From positions 1 through 64,000 of the forward strand of contig CALHPK010000001.1 in assembly GCA_938036315.1 (NCBI GenBank): a stretch of 64,000 nucleotides of DNA. The letters are read 5' to 3'. Below, piece after piece: positions 18,219-27,363 of this stretch (the first letter of the stretch is position 1; each line of letters opens with the position of its first letter). Made by a program: the position numbers and the translations under genes. The DNA comes from an uncultured bacterium (GTDB lineage: Bacteria > Calescibacteriota > Calescibacteriia > Calescibacteriales > Calescibacteriaceae). The notes under the pieces were generated by a model that was not told the origin of the DNA, did not search any database, and was given only the letters and a program-made list of their open reading frames with translations.

Positions 18219-18868
18219 TCTTTTTTTATTATCTTTACCGAAACTTTAACTTTGTCAGGGGAAATTACAATATTCTTGTCAAACTTAAATAATGGGACTT
18301 CCAAAACCATAGGAGAAACTCTATCTCCTTGAACGACTACAAAATCGGTGTATACTACTTCTTTATCTTTCACTTTACTTTCTGGGCCTGATAATAGAAC
18401 CTCGGGTGGGTTAACTTCCACAGCATAGATGTATCCGGCAGAGAGATTATTCACAATATCTGGCAAAACCTTCACCCTTTTTGATATAAATCTTTCAAAC
18501 CCAAAGGTTAAGACTTTTGGCTGAGCGGATTTTATCCTGCAAAGCGGGAAATTTGGGATATCGAGATCAGAGATATCGACAGTATACATAGGGAAGAACC
18601 TGTATGAGAAATCAATCTTTATTGTTCCATGCTTTCTATTAGTAAAACTTGTACCCCAGACCAAAAAGGGACAATCGTATTCAACTGAAATCACTCTATC
18701 AGAATCATCAGTGACTATAAGGTCATTTGGTACGCCGTCAATAATGATATCATATTTTACACCAAAGATTTTTCTGAAATTATATACGGAGAAAAGGAAA
18801 AAAGATACTGCAAATAGAAAAGAAACTATTTTTAAAAAAGCACTATACTTTATCTCTCCGAATTTCAT
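18215..18868 (-). CDS. YbbR/CdaR-like domain protein
   Basis: Single N-terminal TM, YbbR-like repeat ...LSAGYIYAVEVNPPEVLLSGPESKVKDKEVVYTDFVVVQG. Confidence 0.65.
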   Translation of the reverse strand: MKFGEIKYSAFLKIVSFLFAVSFFLFSVYNFRKIFGVKYDIIIDGVPNDLIVTDDSDRVISVEYDCPFLVWGTSFTNRKHGTIKIDFSYRFFPMYTVDISDLDIPNFPLCRIKSAQPKVLTFGFERFISKRVKVLPDIVNNLSAGYIYAVEVNPPEVLLSGPESKVKDKEVVYTDFVVVQGDRVSPMVLEVPLFKFDKNIVISPDKVKVSVKIIKKE

Positions 18869-18919
18869 ATAGGTAAGTTTGATTTTACTCTACGAATTAA
18901 TCATTCTTACACATCTACA

Positions 18920-18962
18920 GAATAATTATTCTCATATATAAGAATAAATCTGCAGCAGATTT
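18920..18962. repeat. Cluster of palindromes between radical SAM gene stop and ybbR-like start
   Basis: GAATAATTATTC (18920-18931) and AAATCTGC-A-GCAGATTT (18946-18962), both perfect inverted repeats. Confidence 0.7.
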
Positions 18963-18983
18963 CAATGAAAAGATAATTTAAAT

Positions 18984-20387
18984 TTATTTAAATTTAAATA
19001 ATAATTCGAGTGAGATTTTTATGATGGCTTTGAGCTGATGCCAGGTCTTGATTCTGCGAATAAAGTTAATTAGATTTCTTGGTCTCCCGAAAAATCTGAC
19101 ATAAGCGTATATCTGAAGAATTTTTATAACTTTAGGTGATACTCTATTATTATGATTTGAGAAATTTTTCGTATATAGATTTGAGTCTGAAATTTTCTCT
19201 GCCCAGTGCTTCTGGTCAATTTCACCTTTTATTTTTCCCCACTCCGTACTTCCTGGGAATGGCTTGAACGCAAAAAAAACAGCTCTGAAAACATTCAAGT
19301 TGCAGGCGAAGCGGATTGTTCTGAGCATATCCTTCACATCTTCAGTGGGGTATCCCAATATGAAATTTGCTTGAACTTCAAATCCATATTTATTTATTAT
19401 TTCAAATTTCTTTTCAATTTTTTGTATAGTTAGTCCCTTCTTCATGTGATCTAGAGTTTTTTGATTTGCAGACTCTATTCCAACAGCGAAAGAGTAACAC
19501 CCTGCTTTTTTCATAAGGTATAATATTTCATCATCTAAAGTGTCTATTCTTGTACCACCAGGAAGTGCCCAAACTATTGGGAATTTTGCGTCCGCCAATC
19601 CATTCAAGAAATCCAAAAGCCACTTCCGTGGCGCTAAGGTCAAATCATCGTCTATAAAATGTATCTCTTCAATCTTATATTTTGAAACCAAAAGCTCAAT
19701 CTCAGCTAGAATATTCTCTATTTTCCTAGTTCTCATTTTTCTTCCGGCAATTAAGGGAACTCCGCAGAAGCTACAATCGTATGGACACCCTCTGGTTGCT
19801 ATAACTGAAGCCACCTTAGTTCTTCTACTCACAATACTTATCGGTACCGTCGGATATGTATCCGGCTTTATCACATCCCAGGCTGGCATAGGATATTTGT
19901 TAACATCTACGAATTCTCGCTTATTGATAATTACTGCTCCATCATTTCTCCACACAAGATTTGGGAAGGAACTTTTGTCCTTTTCGCTGAGCCAACGCCT
20001 TGCAGATGCTATCAAGTCCTCTCCATCACCAACACAGGCAAAATCGAGCTTATCACAATATCTTAGGGTATGCTCAGGTTCAAACGTGGGATGTGGTCCG
20101 CCTGCAATAGTTATAATATCGGGATTCACTCTCTTTATTTCATCGATATATAGTTTTATGGAATAGATGAGTGGACTTAGCGCGTAAAATCCTACAACGT
20201 CGATTTTTTCTCTTTTAGAGATTTGGGCTAATTTCTCAGGGGGAATATTGTCTTTTGCAGCATCTACAAAGATCACATCATCACCGGACATAATCGATGC
20301 TTGAGCCAGATACCCTATGGACTGCGGCTGCAAGCACCAAATCCTTTTTCCCCTAACATCAGCTGGATTAACAAGCAAAAAACGCAT
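18984..20387 (-). CDS. B12-binding-domain radical SAM protein
   Basis: ATRGCPYDCSFCGVP (CxxxCxxC), HIxxAGGPHPTFEPEHTL-type cobalamin-binding-like N-terminus. ORF track start 20435; MRFLLVNPAD at 20387 is a better start. Confidence 0.85.
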   Translation of the reverse strand: MRFLLVNPADVRGKRIWCLQPQSIGYLAQASIMSGDDVIFVDAAKDNIPPEKLAQISKREKIDVVGFYALSPLIYSIKLYIDEIKRVNPDIITIAGGPHPTFEPEHTLRYCDKLDFACVGDGEDLIASARRWLSEKDKSSFPNLVWRNDGAVIINKREFVDVNKYPMPAWDVIKPDTYPTVPISIVSRRTKVASVIATRGCPYDCSFCGVPLIAGRKMRTRKIENILAEIELLVSKYKIEEIHFIDDDLTLAPRKWLLDFLNGLADAKFPIVWALPGGTRIDTLDDEILYLMKKAGCYSFAVGIESANQKTLDHMKKGLTIQKIEKKFEIINKYGFEVQANFILGYPTEDVKDMLRTIRFACNLNVFRAVFFAFKPFPGSTEWGKIKGEIDQKHWAEKISDSNLYTKNFSNHNNRVSPKVIKILQIYAYVRFFGRPRNLINFIRRIKTWHQLKAIIKISLELLFKFK

Positions 20388-20561
20388 ATTCTTAGTATTC
20401 TTATTACTTTTACAACAAAATGCCGAACTTTGCAAATTTACTCAGACACAATGTAAAACGTTCCTTTACACTCACTCAAGTGCGAAAAAATTTCTGATAT
20501 TATGGATTGTAGCAAACTAAGTTTTATTGCTAAGATCGATTAAAAATATACTTGTATTCAG

Positions 20562-22097
20562 ATGGGTTTTGATGAAGTAGAAGTCCTTCTTGTCGCTCCT
20601 CCTCGTCTTATGTGGCCATATATCAATGCTTACGATAATTTTATGGTTCCTCAGAATCTTCCTTGCTTAGCTGCTTACCTTCGCCAGCACAAAATAAAAG
20701 TAAAAATCATAGATTGTATGCCCTTAAAAATGGGCTGGAGAACTTTACTCAAAACTATAGCAGATCTTAATCCTAAAATTGTTGCTGCTGGCGAGAATCA
20801 TGCGTTGTTCTCCACAGAAGTCGTAAAACTCTTCAGAGAAGTTAAGAAAATATCAAAGGGTATTGTAACTATTGCTGGTGGTACTCATTTTTCTTTTCTT
20901 GGTGAAGAATATCTTATATCACATCCTGAAATAGATTTCATTGTAGTTGGAGAAGGGGAGGAAACTTTTCTTGAAATATGTATGACAATACTTAATGGGG
21001 GGGAGCCGAGTAAGGTCAGAGGAATAATCTACAGGGATGAAAACGGCAAGCCGACAAGAACTCCGCCCCGACCACTCATACCTAACTTAGATCTCCTTCC
21101 TATGCCAGCATACGATCTTCTTCCTATGAACAGGTATGGTAGATCAAAATTTCTATTTGCGTCGCATGGCTCAACTATACACCACTCAAGAGGCTGTACC
21201 TCGTCATGCAAGTTTTGCGGATTCTGGATACAAATGGCAAAAGTAGAATACAAAAATGGAAATTATGAACTTAGACCGGCCTGGAGAACCAAAAGTCCGG
21301 AGAGAACTTTAGAGGAAGTAAAATATCTTGCAGATAAATTCGACAGGAAATTTTTGGTATGGGTTGATGATACGTTCAATACAAATCCAAAGTGGAATGA
21401 CGAATTTGCGGAACTGGTGTTAAAATCTGGTATAAAAACTAACTGGTACTGCTTTATGAGAGCCGATTACATACTCCGTGATGAAAAACTTGGCATAATG
21501 GAAAAGCTTGTTAGAGCGGGACTTATCCATATAAGTATAGGAGCGGAGAGACCATACGACGAAGATCTTGTAGAATTAGGTAAATCTTTTTATACTGAGG
21601 AAGTTTTGCAAGAATGCACCAAACTTATAAGGAGAAAGTATCCCAAAGTTTTCATTCAGATAAGCTTCATAACAGGTCTGATGAACGATACAAAGGAAAC
21701 TTTTTACGATATCCTGAAATTCGCAAAAGAACTATCACCTGACTATGCTGCATTTCACCCTCTGATGCCTATACCAGGAACTGAGCTTTGGAAAGAAGCA
21801 AAAAGAAAAGGATATATAAAAGTACACGACTTCAACCTCTATGATCTGGTAACCCCAATTATGTCCACAAAGTATCTCACAAGAGAAGAAGTGGACGAGT
21901 TAACAAGAGAAATAACACACAAGTATGTTAGCCTACCGTGGTTCATAAAAGGAATACTCGGCGGAAGCTATAGAAGAAGAATGTATCTGTGGTGGTTAAT
22001 TGTAACCTTGAGAATAACATTGATATCTTTCCTTAAACTTAAACTTCCTTTCAATGAGTATCAGAACCTTATATACCCGCAGTGGTACTGGAACTAA
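20562..22097 (+). CDS. B12-binding-domain radical SAM protein
   Basis: VEVLLVAPPRLMWPYI; GGTHFSFLGEEYL; HHSRGCTSSCKFCGFW. Confidence 0.87.
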   Translation: MGFDEVEVLLVAPPRLMWPYINAYDNFMVPQNLPCLAAYLRQHKIKVKIIDCMPLKMGWRTLLKTIADLNPKIVAAGENHALFSTEVVKLFREVKKISKGIVTIAGGTHFSFLGEEYLISHPEIDFIVVGEGEETFLEICMTILNGGEPSKVRGIIYRDENGKPTRTPPRPLIPNLDLLPMPAYDLLPMNRYGRSKFLFASHGSTIHHSRGCTSSCKFCGFWIQMAKVEYKNGNYELRPAWRTKSPERTLEEVKYLADKFDRKFLVWVDDTFNTNPKWNDEFAELVLKSGIKTNWYCFMRADYILRDEKLGIMEKLVRAGLIHISIGAERPYDEDLVELGKSFYTEEVLQECTKLIRRKYPKVFIQISFITGLMNDTKETFYDILKFAKELSPDYAAFHPLMPIPGTELWKEAKRKGYIKVHDFNLYDLVTPIMSTKYLTREEVDELTREITHKYVSLPWFIKGILGGSYRRRMYLWWLIVTLRITLISFLKLKLPFNEYQNLIYPQWYWN

Positions 22098-23616
22098 GCT
22101 TCCAGCACTTTTTCTTCTTTCTACTGTTAACTTTGGTATAAGGTTTTTGTGGGGTTACGAATTTTTTAATTTTTTAACACTTGACGATGCTATAAGATTC
22201 TTTTCTGTAATACACCCTATCGAAAAAGGCGATGTTTTTATCTATCAGTTTGATTCAGCTTACCATGGCACGATTTTTGAGACTATCATCGCTTACCCCT
22301 TTATAAAAACCTTTGGAAATTCTGTGCTCACTATAAGGTTAATGAAATCCTTCATTTCTTCGATGACTTTTTTCATAACAGCACTTTTTTTCAGAAAGTT
22401 GACAACAATCTACACCCTATTTGTGCTTTACACTTTCACTCCTACCTACTTTACAAGAAATATTCTTATGGCAGGTAATTACTCACTGATTCCACTGTTC
22501 ACCTTCTTACTTTACACTGCTGATTACCGCCTTGGGAAATCAAAGCTAACTGATTTTCTGAAAGGAGTAATTGTAGGAGCTGGTTCATATAACCATTTGC
22601 TTTTTATCCCACATATAATTTTTCTGAGAGGATGGGGAGGGATCACAGGATTCTTCGTTGGATTTTTCCCTTCAATCCTATTTAACATTTTCAACTCGAT
22701 TATCAATGGTGTAGTCATACCTCCGACCATAGATGATCTTTTTATGCGATTCTACAAATCAGAAGGCACCAGATCTTTCTGGAAGGTCCTTGCCACTCCA
22801 TTTAACTTTTTACTGTACGATATCTACTTTCTGCCCCTTTTACTTATAATCACTTCAAGCGTATTTTATCCTTTCTGTCATCTTCCCAAAAAAGTTATAT
22901 TGATTTTCCTGATTTATCTGATCTTATCCACAGAGGAACGGTATTTTTTATTCCCTTTAAGTATTCTCATTGTAAATATTTGCATCGGAATTGATACATT
23001 ATCTGATGATAAACTATCTGATGTTGTAAAGAAAAAAAATAAAATATTCATCAAGAAAAAGATATTCACTACAGGTCTTATAATCTCTGGCATATTCTTT
23101 GGAAGTCTATCTAATATTATGAATATCAAAAAATGCGAAGGGACATCGGAATTCATTAATTATCCTTACGGGAGCAAGCATTACATCTGTAGTGATAAAG
23201 AACTTAAGGAAAATTTTTATTGCCTCAAAAGTTTCATCTCAGAAGATAAAACATACTTATCAATAGGCACAACAGATATAGCAACATATTCCTATTATAA
23301 CTTTTTATCCCCTAAAGAATATATAATACCTTTATTTGTTCCCTGGACAAAATTTTGGTCATTCGAGAATATAAAAATAAAACACATTGTAACATACAAA
23401 AAAGAGGAAGAATTATTATACTCCATTTATCTGCTTTCCTACGGTCTACAAATTAAGAACTTATATAGAATCTGCGGTAACTTTTTGATTGCCGAACTTC
23501 AGACATCTATCAGCTCACACGAAATAGTATCAAGAATATCTTCACATAACAAAGTTTATATTAGAAAATCGGGTCTAATAGAAATCCTATCTGAGATCTG
23601 GGAGAAAGTGAAATAA
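22054..23616 (+). CDS. Multi-pass membrane protein, GT-C-like (paralogue of 366..2051)
   Basis: 520 aa, TLDDAIRFF acidic motif; 44-bp overlap with upstream gene. Confidence 0.55.
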   Translation: MSIRTLYTRSGTGTKLPALFLLSTVNFGIRFLWGYEFFNFLTLDDAIRFFSVIHPIEKGDVFIYQFDSAYHGTIFETIIAYPFIKTFGNSVLTIRLMKSFISSMTFFITALFFRKLTTIYTLFVLYTFTPTYFTRNILMAGNYSLIPLFTFLLYTADYRLGKSKLTDFLKGVIVGAGSYNHLLFIPHIIFLRGWGGITGFFVGFFPSILFNIFNSIINGVVIPPTIDDLFMRFYKSEGTRSFWKVLATPFNFLLYDIYFLPLLLIITSSVFYPFCHLPKKVILIFLIYLILSTEERYFLFPLSILIVNICIGIDTLSDDKLSDVVKKKNKIFIKKKIFTTGLIISGIFFGSLSNIMNIKKCEGTSEFINYPYGSKHYICSDKELKENFYCLKSFISEDKTYLSIGTTDIATYSYYNFLSPKEYIIPLFVPWTKFWSFENIKIKHIVTYKKEEELLYSIYLLSYGLQIKNLYRICGNFLIAELQTSISSHEIVSRISSHNKVYIRKSGLIEILSEIWEKVK

Positions 23617-23670
23617 CAATTTTACCGCCTTCACTATTCTGTCCCGAAAGATTACTATAATATATATACG

Positions 23671-26600
23671 ATGCAAACTAAATTAAAGTTGAGAAGCTTT
23701 TTAATATTACCTGTGCTAATAGTTCTTCCTATTACCTTTTTGGTAGTGTGGGGGATCTTTGCAACAAAACGGAGTCTCGCAACCTCTGAATCTAAAACGA
23801 CAACAGAAACAAATTCACAAATAGAAGAAGAAGAAGAAGTGTATTGGTTGGAGGGAGAGGATTATTGGCTCAAGCGATATTCAGAAGAACTTGGCTACAT
23901 GATGCCAGCTGATATAACAGCTCAAATCAGATTTGGAATGGCTATGCAGTGTCCGGGGTATCCCCCTGAAGTAGTCAACCCTGAATCCCAGGACAAAACC
24001 TGCAAACCTTCCCCACCTGTACCTCTTTTATACCTGAGATCGCTCGGATACGACAGCTACTTCACCGCAGGTGGAAAAATCTTCCCCTACTCTTCTACCC
24101 TGTGCACCGATATAGATATTCCCAGAAATAGTGCAGAATGGATTATGGAATGTCTGAAAAGGAACAAGATAGATATCAATGGCATTCCTGGCTTTGAACC
24201 TCCACCGAACTGGATAAAGCCACCCCAACTTCTTGAAAAGGAGGGTAAAGCTCCGGAGTTTTTCTCAATACTCACGGGGGGAAGGATGACGCTTGAAGGT
24301 AAAATTGGGTACCCACAGATGCCACTTGCCAGAGCAAGAAGAGGTATGGGATTGAGAATTTCACCAGCAGCGCTTGAAAGTTTGGAGCAATCCCTGGAAG
24401 GGTATATCAACAACATTATAAATGATGTAATAAATTGCAATTGCGAACAGAACACAGGCAGTGATTATTGTCGCAGTTGTTGTGTGCGCCCCCCTGCTGA
24501 TTCCCCGCAGGGTACCTGTTGCCGTACCGACCCTATATCGGGAAGGTGTCTGATAAAAAACTGTGCTCGCTGGTGCAACACGGGTGAATGTCCCCCGAGT
24601 GCCTCGCAACCACCTGCCCAAACGTGCGGAGGAATACCCTGCCCAGCATCATCCTGCCCAGAAAGCCCCTACCAATGCATAGATATTCCCGCAGTCGGTG
24701 ATTGTGCAATAAAAGATTCAATGATGTGCCCAGCTTACTCGTATTGTAATGTTGTAGGTGGGAGTAGGTGTGCTCAAGTAGGACCTATAAACATAGAGGC
24801 AGCAGATTGCCCAAATTTCAACATCTTCGGATGTCCTACAGATAACAATAATTGCGGAAACGACGGTTTAATAGTAGATCTATATATAGGACGAACCGCA
24901 ATAGAAATGTTTGGAAGAGTTGCGAACTATGTAGCTAAAATACAAGGATGCACCAATAATGACTGCAATTCAGGCACCACAGAAAGAACCTGCAGTTCTA
25001 ATTGCGGACAGAATCAAACCTGCAACTGTAGGTGCTGCTCAGGTGCCCAAGCTGGATGCGGAATTGATTGGCCACCGGGATGTCCCTGTTGCGATGACAG
25101 AATAAGGGTAAGTATTGAATTCCCCGGCTTAAATATTTACGGAATAGCCTTCCTTCTGTATGGACCTAGTGGTTCTCCATTTTTTACTGCTTGTGGAAGC
25201 CAAGCTGGAACCTGGAAAGTAAACTATCCCGGTGAGTGGCTTAACCTGTGTGCTTGCGCCCAGAACGCAAATGTGTTCGGTGCAGATCCCGATATCTGCG
25301 ACTTTGGCTTTTTAAACGTTTGCGGAATGATTGCAGACTTATTTATAGGTGAAGAAGAAGTTAGATGTCAGGTAGTCGGGTTAGTAAATGATGTTTTAGG
25401 TGGTGCTATTTCTAATTCTCTTGGGGGGACTTTGCCAATATCTGCTATGGAGGCTCTTGGTGCGTGTAATACTACTGCATATGACCTTGGCATATACCCT
25501 GAATTCTGTGCTGGAGGTTCACTCGGATACTCAGGAAACTATTACACAGGTGGTAGAGGGATAAATCTATTTACAGATCTTGCAGTAAGAGTTAATACTC
25601 CGAACTCTTGTGTTCTTGGAACCTGCCCTCAGTACCCAACACAAGCAAATCTGAGCATATGTAGCAATACAGGGGCAGCAACAAATGTCCACAACTGCCT
25701 GCCAAATTTAAACAACTACGACATAGGTATATTCATCTCAGAAGAGTCAATAAATCAACTTTTTTATCTGTTGTGGACTCAAGGATACCTGTGTCAATCT
25801 TTCATACTACCAGAAAGCGTGGCTAAAATAGTAATTCCAGGAATACGACAGATCTTCCCAACCACTCCAACGGTACAGGTTTCATTCATCCCAGTTTGCA
25901 CAAATCCAACTCCTCGATTTACAACGAGTGGGAATACCTTTTTTATAAATATTCCCGAATTGAGAGTAAGATTTAGGGCCTGCAATACGCCTGCTTGCGC
26001 AACACAGCTATTTGATATGCAGGTAAGATTAGACATACAAGGTCAGCTCCAAGCAATCATCCAGAGCGGATGTCACCCCCTGGATACATTATGTCAACAG
26101 AATCCAACATTCAGGTGCAGAAGATGTAACAACAATGGTTGTTGGACAGATTATATACCATACGGTGGAGGATGGCTTCAGCTTTCAAATGTGATAATTA
26201 ATCCGGATGTCTTCGGCATTACAAATACTCACCCGCAGATAAACCTCACCCCACCATTCACAGAGATAGCAGATGTTATAGGAAACCTCTTGAATGGCTA
26301 CTTAGATCAGGGGCTAATAACAACTCGTATATATAACCTGATACTGGTTCCTTTGAGAATTCAGAGTCTGACTGCTTTTGGATTTATGCACAACGCTCTA
26401 GTTGCAAGATTGGATCTACCCGACCCATTCTGTCTTAATTTCATTCTGGACTTTGGGAACTTCGCACCTTCAGCTGATACCTTATACCGTATGGTTAGAG
26501 ACGGCTTCTGGCCAATTTCAGTTTCTCCAGCAACTTATCTACTCAACTCAGGAGAAATAACTCTTGATGAGTTCGAGAAACTAACAGCTCGCCCTGAACC

Positions 26601-27363
26601 TGAAAATAAGATAAACACTTTAATAAGCGTATATGAGATAGGCAAAAATGGGGAAAGGCTCGCTCCAAAAGCAGAAAATTCAAAAACAATTGAGATAAGA
26701 ATACCAGCCTTATCAAAGGGAGTAGAGATAAAAGCTCTGGCAGAATTTTCAGGCTTTTATCCAGATGAAAATAGTGAAGTCCACATAGTATGGAAAAGAA
26801 AAGATGGATATATGTGGAATGCAATGCCGAACGGAGTACTCAAATACAGACCTATAAACCCATATGAAGAAATAGAAATCTTGGCCTACGTGAAGAAAAA
26901 GTATGACCCTGAAAATCCCCAAGAAATCGTACTGGCTTATGACACAAAACCGGCTATACTACGCGTAATCAGAGGAGTACTAGAAGGTAAAGTTGTGGGT
27001 CCAGATAAAGTAAAAGCAGGAGAAACTATGGAATTTGAAATTACCCCAAATGTAGAAAAAGTAAGCTACAGCATAGATGGAGGGAAAAGCTGGGTAGGAC
27101 CAATCTTAAACTCAAAATTTTCGGTGTACTTCCCATATGGTCTGACAGAGGCCAAATTAGATGTAATATTTATACGTGGAGAGGAGGAAGGATATGCCAG
27201 CAAAACAATAACAGTGGAGGAAGGAACGGGTATGTGTGGTTCTATGCTTGGACTCCTTGGCATATTCCTAATAATTCTGCCTGCAGCACTACTAATGATA
27301 AGAAAATACAGAAACGGGAAAAATGGTAAGAGCAATAATGGCCATAACCATGTTAGAATTTAG
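23671..27363 (+). CDS. Large cysteine-rich surface/exported protein with C-terminal Cys-TM-basic tail
   Basis: 1230 aa, N-terminal signal/TM, about 60 Cys counted by hand, two dense Cys clusters, C-terminus MCGSMLGLLGIFLIILPAALLMIRKYRNGK. Confidence 0.75.
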   Translation: MQTKLKLRSFLILPVLIVLPITFLVVWGIFATKRSLATSESKTTTETNSQIEEEEEVYWLEGEDYWLKRYSEELGYMMPADITAQIRFGMAMQCPGYPPEVVNPESQDKTCKPSPPVPLLYLRSLGYDSYFTAGGKIFPYSSTLCTDIDIPRNSAEWIMECLKRNKIDINGIPGFEPPPNWIKPPQLLEKEGKAPEFFSILTGGRMTLEGKIGYPQMPLARARRGMGLRISPAALESLEQSLEGYINNIINDVINCNCEQNTGSDYCRSCCVRPPADSPQGTCCRTDPISGRCLIKNCARWCNTGECPPSASQPPAQTCGGIPCPASSCPESPYQCIDIPAVGDCAIKDSMMCPAYSYCNVVGGSRCAQVGPINIEAADCPNFNIFGCPTDNNNCGNDGLIVDLYIGRTAIEMFGRVANYVAKIQGCTNNDCNSGTTERTCSSNCGQNQTCNCRCCSGAQAGCGIDWPPGCPCCDDRIRVSIEFPGLNIYGIAFLLYGPSGSPFFTACGSQAGTWKVNYPGEWLNLCACAQNANVFGADPDICDFGFLNVCGMIADLFIGEEEVRCQVVGLVNDVLGGAISNSLGGTLPISAMEALGACNTTAYDLGIYPEFCAGGSLGYSGNYYTGGRGINLFTDLAVRVNTPNSCVLGTCPQYPTQANLSICSNTGAATNVHNCLPNLNNYDIGIFISEESINQLFYLLWTQGYLCQSFILPESVAKIVIPGIRQIFPTTPTVQVSFIPVCTNPTPRFTTSGNTFFINIPELRVRFRACNTPACATQLFDMQVRLDIQGQLQAIIQSGCHPLDTLCQQNPTFRCRRCNNNGCWTDYIPYGGGWLQLSNVIINPDVFGITNTHPQINLTPPFTEIADVIGNLLNGYLDQGLITTRIYNLILVPLRIQSLTAFGFMHNALVARLDLPDPFCLNFILDFGNFAPSADTLYRMVRDGFWPISVSPATYLLNSGEITLDEFEKLTARPEPENKINTLISVYEIGKNGERLAPKAENSKTIEIRIPALSKGVEIKALAEFSGFYPDENSEVHIVWKRKDGYMWNAMPNGVLKYRPINPYEEIEILAYVKKKYDPENPQEIVLAYDTKPAILRVIRGVLEGKVVGPDKVKAGETMEFEITPNVEKVSYSIDGGKSWVGPILNSKFSVYFPYGLTEAKLDVIFIRGEEEGYASKTITVEEGTGMCGSMLGLLGIFLIILPAALLMIRKYRNGKNGKSNNGHNHVRI

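Noticed and set aside
24028-24721. Several antisense ORFs (24028..24228, 24087..24455, 24361..24621, 24533..24721)
   Set aside because: Shadow ORFs within the coding region of the 1230-aa Cys-rich protein.
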